A stretch of 64,000 bases of DNA from Sediminicola sp035798135 (GTDB taxonomy: Bacteria; Bacteroidota; Bacteroidia; Flavobacteriales; Flavobacteriaceae), in the NCBI GenBank assembly GCA_035798135.1, contig JAPFBR010000001.1:620001-684000 (forward strand), read 5' to 3'. The notes under the pieces were generated by a model that was not told the origin of the DNA, made no database searches, and saw only the letters and a list, made by a program, of their open reading frames with translations. Below are positions 62,218 through 64,000 of this stretch, one piece after another (within the stretch, counting starts at the first letter, position 1; the number at the start of each line of letters is the position of its first letter). The position numbers and the translations under genes are program-made.

Positions 62218-64000
62218 TTGAAATTTAGCTTCTTAGTTTTGATCATGCCCCTGATCATGCCGTTATGCCTATCTGCCCAAACCTATGAGGTTTCTGGGGC
62301 GGTAAAAGATAGAAATAATGAAGCTGTGGGTTTTGCCAATGTCCTTTTGCTCCAAATATCAGATTCTGCAGTCGTCCAAGGAGCCTCAACCGATGAGATT
62401 GGAAGGTTTGTCATTACTAACGTACAACCCAAGACGTATTTTTTAAAAGCCAGTTATATCGGCTCAACCTCCAGCTTAATAGCAGTAGATGTAAGGGAGA
62501 ACATTGCCTTTGGCTCTATTATCATTGAGGATAGCTCCTTTGATCTGGATGAGGTGGAAGTAATTTTAAAAAAACCTACGGTAGTCCGTAAGCCAGATCG
62601 CTTGATCTTTAATGTGGAAAACACTATAGCCTCCTTGGGCAATTCATGGGATGTGTTGAGGAAAACACCAGGGGTGATCATGGTAAATGACCAATTGAAA
62701 ATCAGAAACCAGACTCCAACAGTTTATTTAAACAACAGGAAAGTACAACTTACCAATTCCGAAATCAAGAATTTGTTGGAGGGGCTCTCAGGAACGAACA
62801 TAAAATCCGTTGAGGTAATTATGAACCCACCTGCTAGCTATGATGCTGAGGGAGGACCTATTTTAAACATCATTACCAGTAAGAACATCACTCCCGGTTA
62901 TAAGGGAAGTATCAACGGAGATTATATACAGGCCATTTACCCGAAACATAGTTTTGGGACCAGTCATTATTTTAAAACCAAGAAATTAAGTGTCTTCGCC
63001 AATTACTCCATTAGTCATAGAAAGGAATACAAGGACAATAATGGGTACATCAACTTTATAGATGACAATGCGGTATTTGCCAAATGGCAGACCGATTTTA
63101 ATAGGACCACAAGATCTGCTGCCCAAAATGCAAACTTGGTCTTGGACTACTCCATTGATGATAGAAATTCACTGAATATCACTTCCAATTTGGCTGTTTC
63201 TCCCAACAAAACCTTTGATAATAAATCGGAAAACTTCATGCGGAATGCCCAGAACGTATTGGATTCTACCTTTATTTCGACAAGTAATCTGAACAATGAC
63301 CAGTCCAATTTGGCCCTAGACCTAAACTATGTCCATAAATTCAAAAAAGAAGGGTCCTCTTTGTCTTTAAATGCACACTACACTGATTATGATGTAGACC
63401 AAAATCAAACAGTGTCATCGGATTATTTTGACAGCTCTAATAGTTTTATACGGAATTTTAGCTTCCTCACCAATTCATTCCAAGGGATTAAAATCTATAC
63501 CGGGCAAGCCGATTATGCCGCAAAATTGGGGAGTCTGTCCTTTGAGAGCGGCGGAAAATATTCCAACATCAATTCTAGGAGCGGGATCGATTATTTTGAT
63601 GTAGTTGGCAATACCCAAACCAAGAATGGGGCCTTTTCGGATATCTATGATTATGACGAAACGGTAATTGCGGGTTATATCAACATGGTGCAGAATTGGA
63701 ATAAGTTTTCCCTAAAGGCAGGTATAAGAGGCGAACAGACCAATGTTGAAGGAAAATCTTTTAGTATTGTGGAAACCAACACACAGGATTATTTTGAGCT
63801 TTTCCCTTCCTTATATCTCCTATATACCCAATCTGAGAACCATTCTTTTTCATTTGATTACGGTCGTAAACTTTCCAGGCCCAAGTATCAGGATCTGAAT
63901 CCTTTCCTATATTTTTTAAATGAGAACAATTTCAATCAGGGAAACCCGAATTTAAAACCCAACTTCAGCCACAACTTCAATTTTAACTATACGTATAAAG
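62218..64000 (+). CDS. TonB-dependent-receptor-like outer-membrane beta-barrel protein, 5' part only
   Basis: The frame is open from a TTG at 62218 to the right edge (594 codons). An ATG at 62245 is a possible alternative start. Residues 1-21 form a signal peptide (MKFSFLVLIMPLIMPLCLSAQ, 21 residues, so only its ends MKFSFLV and LCLSAQ are quoted). A carboxypeptidase-regulatory-like beta-sandwich follows (about 25-105), then a plug (WDVLRKTPGVIMVNDQL, SYDAEGGPILNIITSKN), and a long barrel with alternating strands. The layout matches the OMP_b-brl_3 family of TonB-like Bacteroidota receptors rather than SusC. The substrate and the C-terminal barrel end are not visible. Confidence 0.86.
   Translation, partial: MKFSFLVLIMPLIMPLCLSAQTYEVSGAVKDRNNEAVGFANVLLLQISDSAVVQGASTDEIGRFVITNVQPKTYFLKASYIGSTSSLIAVDVRENIAFGSIIIEDSSFDLDEVEVILKKPTVVRKPDRLIFNVENTIASLGNSWDVLRKTPGVIMVNDQLKIRNQTPTVYLNNRKVQLTNSEIKNLLEGLSGTNIKSVEVIMNPPASYDAEGGPILNIITSKNITPGYKGSINGDYIQAIYPKHSFGTSHYFKTKKLSVFANYSISHRKEYKDNNGYINFIDDNAVFAKWQTDFNRTTRSAAQNANLVLDYSIDDRNSLNITSNLAVSPNKTFDNKSENFMRNAQNVLDSTFISTSNLNNDQSNLALDLNYVHKFKKEGSSLSLNAHYTDYDVDQNQTVSSDYFDSSNSFIRNFSFLTNSFQGIKIYTGQADYAAKLGSLSFESGGKYSNINSRSGIDYFDVVGNTQTKNGAFSDIYDYDETVIAGYINMVQNWNKFSLKAGIRGEQTNVEGKSFSIVETNTQDYFELFPSLYLLYTQSENHSFSFDYGRKLSRPKYQDLNPFLYFLNENNFNQGNPNLKPNFSHNFNFNYTYK

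Overview
The window comes from a member of the Bacteroidota, most likely a marine Flavobacteriaceae. The evidence is type IX secretion (T9SS) genes (a PorP/SprF barrel, a type B C-terminal sorting domain, SprB-like adhesin repeats), the gene order DUF4175-ybeY-mnmG, promoters of the TTG-N18-TAnnTTTG form, many SPII lipoproteins, and small flavobacterial families such as Lacal_2735. No IS element, CRISPR array, prophage, rRNA or tRNA gene was recognised.

Layout. 1-8979 (minus strand) is a T9SS surface locus: an Ig/PKD-like protein with a type B sorting domain, a PorP/SprF barrel carrying two SPOR-like repeats, and a giant SprB-like adhesin that runs off the left edge. The two adhesin-type genes share a similar upstream element. 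9241-26448 is mostly housekeeping: glnS, a YtxH/holin-like trio, an SPFH protein, gltX, DUF4175-ybeY-mnmG, a methyltransferase, an OmpH/Skp-like lipoprotein, and an rnr-GIN-LysE operon. Three perfect copies of the ParB site parS (TGTTCCACGTGGAACA) lie at 19066, 20994 and 21106; the middle one is the centre of a perfect 62-bp palindrome. The 628-bp AT-rich gap at 26449-27076, between divergent rnr and rpiB, has several DnaA-box-like 9-mers, and sampled base counts suggest strand composition changes there, so it is a candidate replication origin.

27077-43070 is more accessory: rpiB and a GNAT acetyltransferase; small lipoproteins; an operon of a Tat-signal small protein, a GMC oxidoreductase, a Qnr-like pentapeptide-repeat protein and a PqqB-like metallo-hydrolase lipoprotein; a Lacal_2735 microprotein pair; a decayed glutathione peroxidase; a cluster of SnoaL-like proteins and an O-methyltransferase; a TPR histidine kinase facing a LytTR regulator; and YkgJ, CAT-like and nucleoside deaminase genes beside a DUF4174 remnant.

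43253-52762 is a minus-strand run of exported hydrolases (S9, S41, M1 and S8 peptidases, an SMP-30 protein, an MBL hydrolase) with rnpA among them. 53009-60178 is an ion-transport island: a CPA2 antiporter, a SulP transporter coupled to a universal stress protein, and a CPA1 antiporter with a nucleotide-binding domain. The window ends with lepA and the 5' part of an outer-membrane beta-barrel gene.
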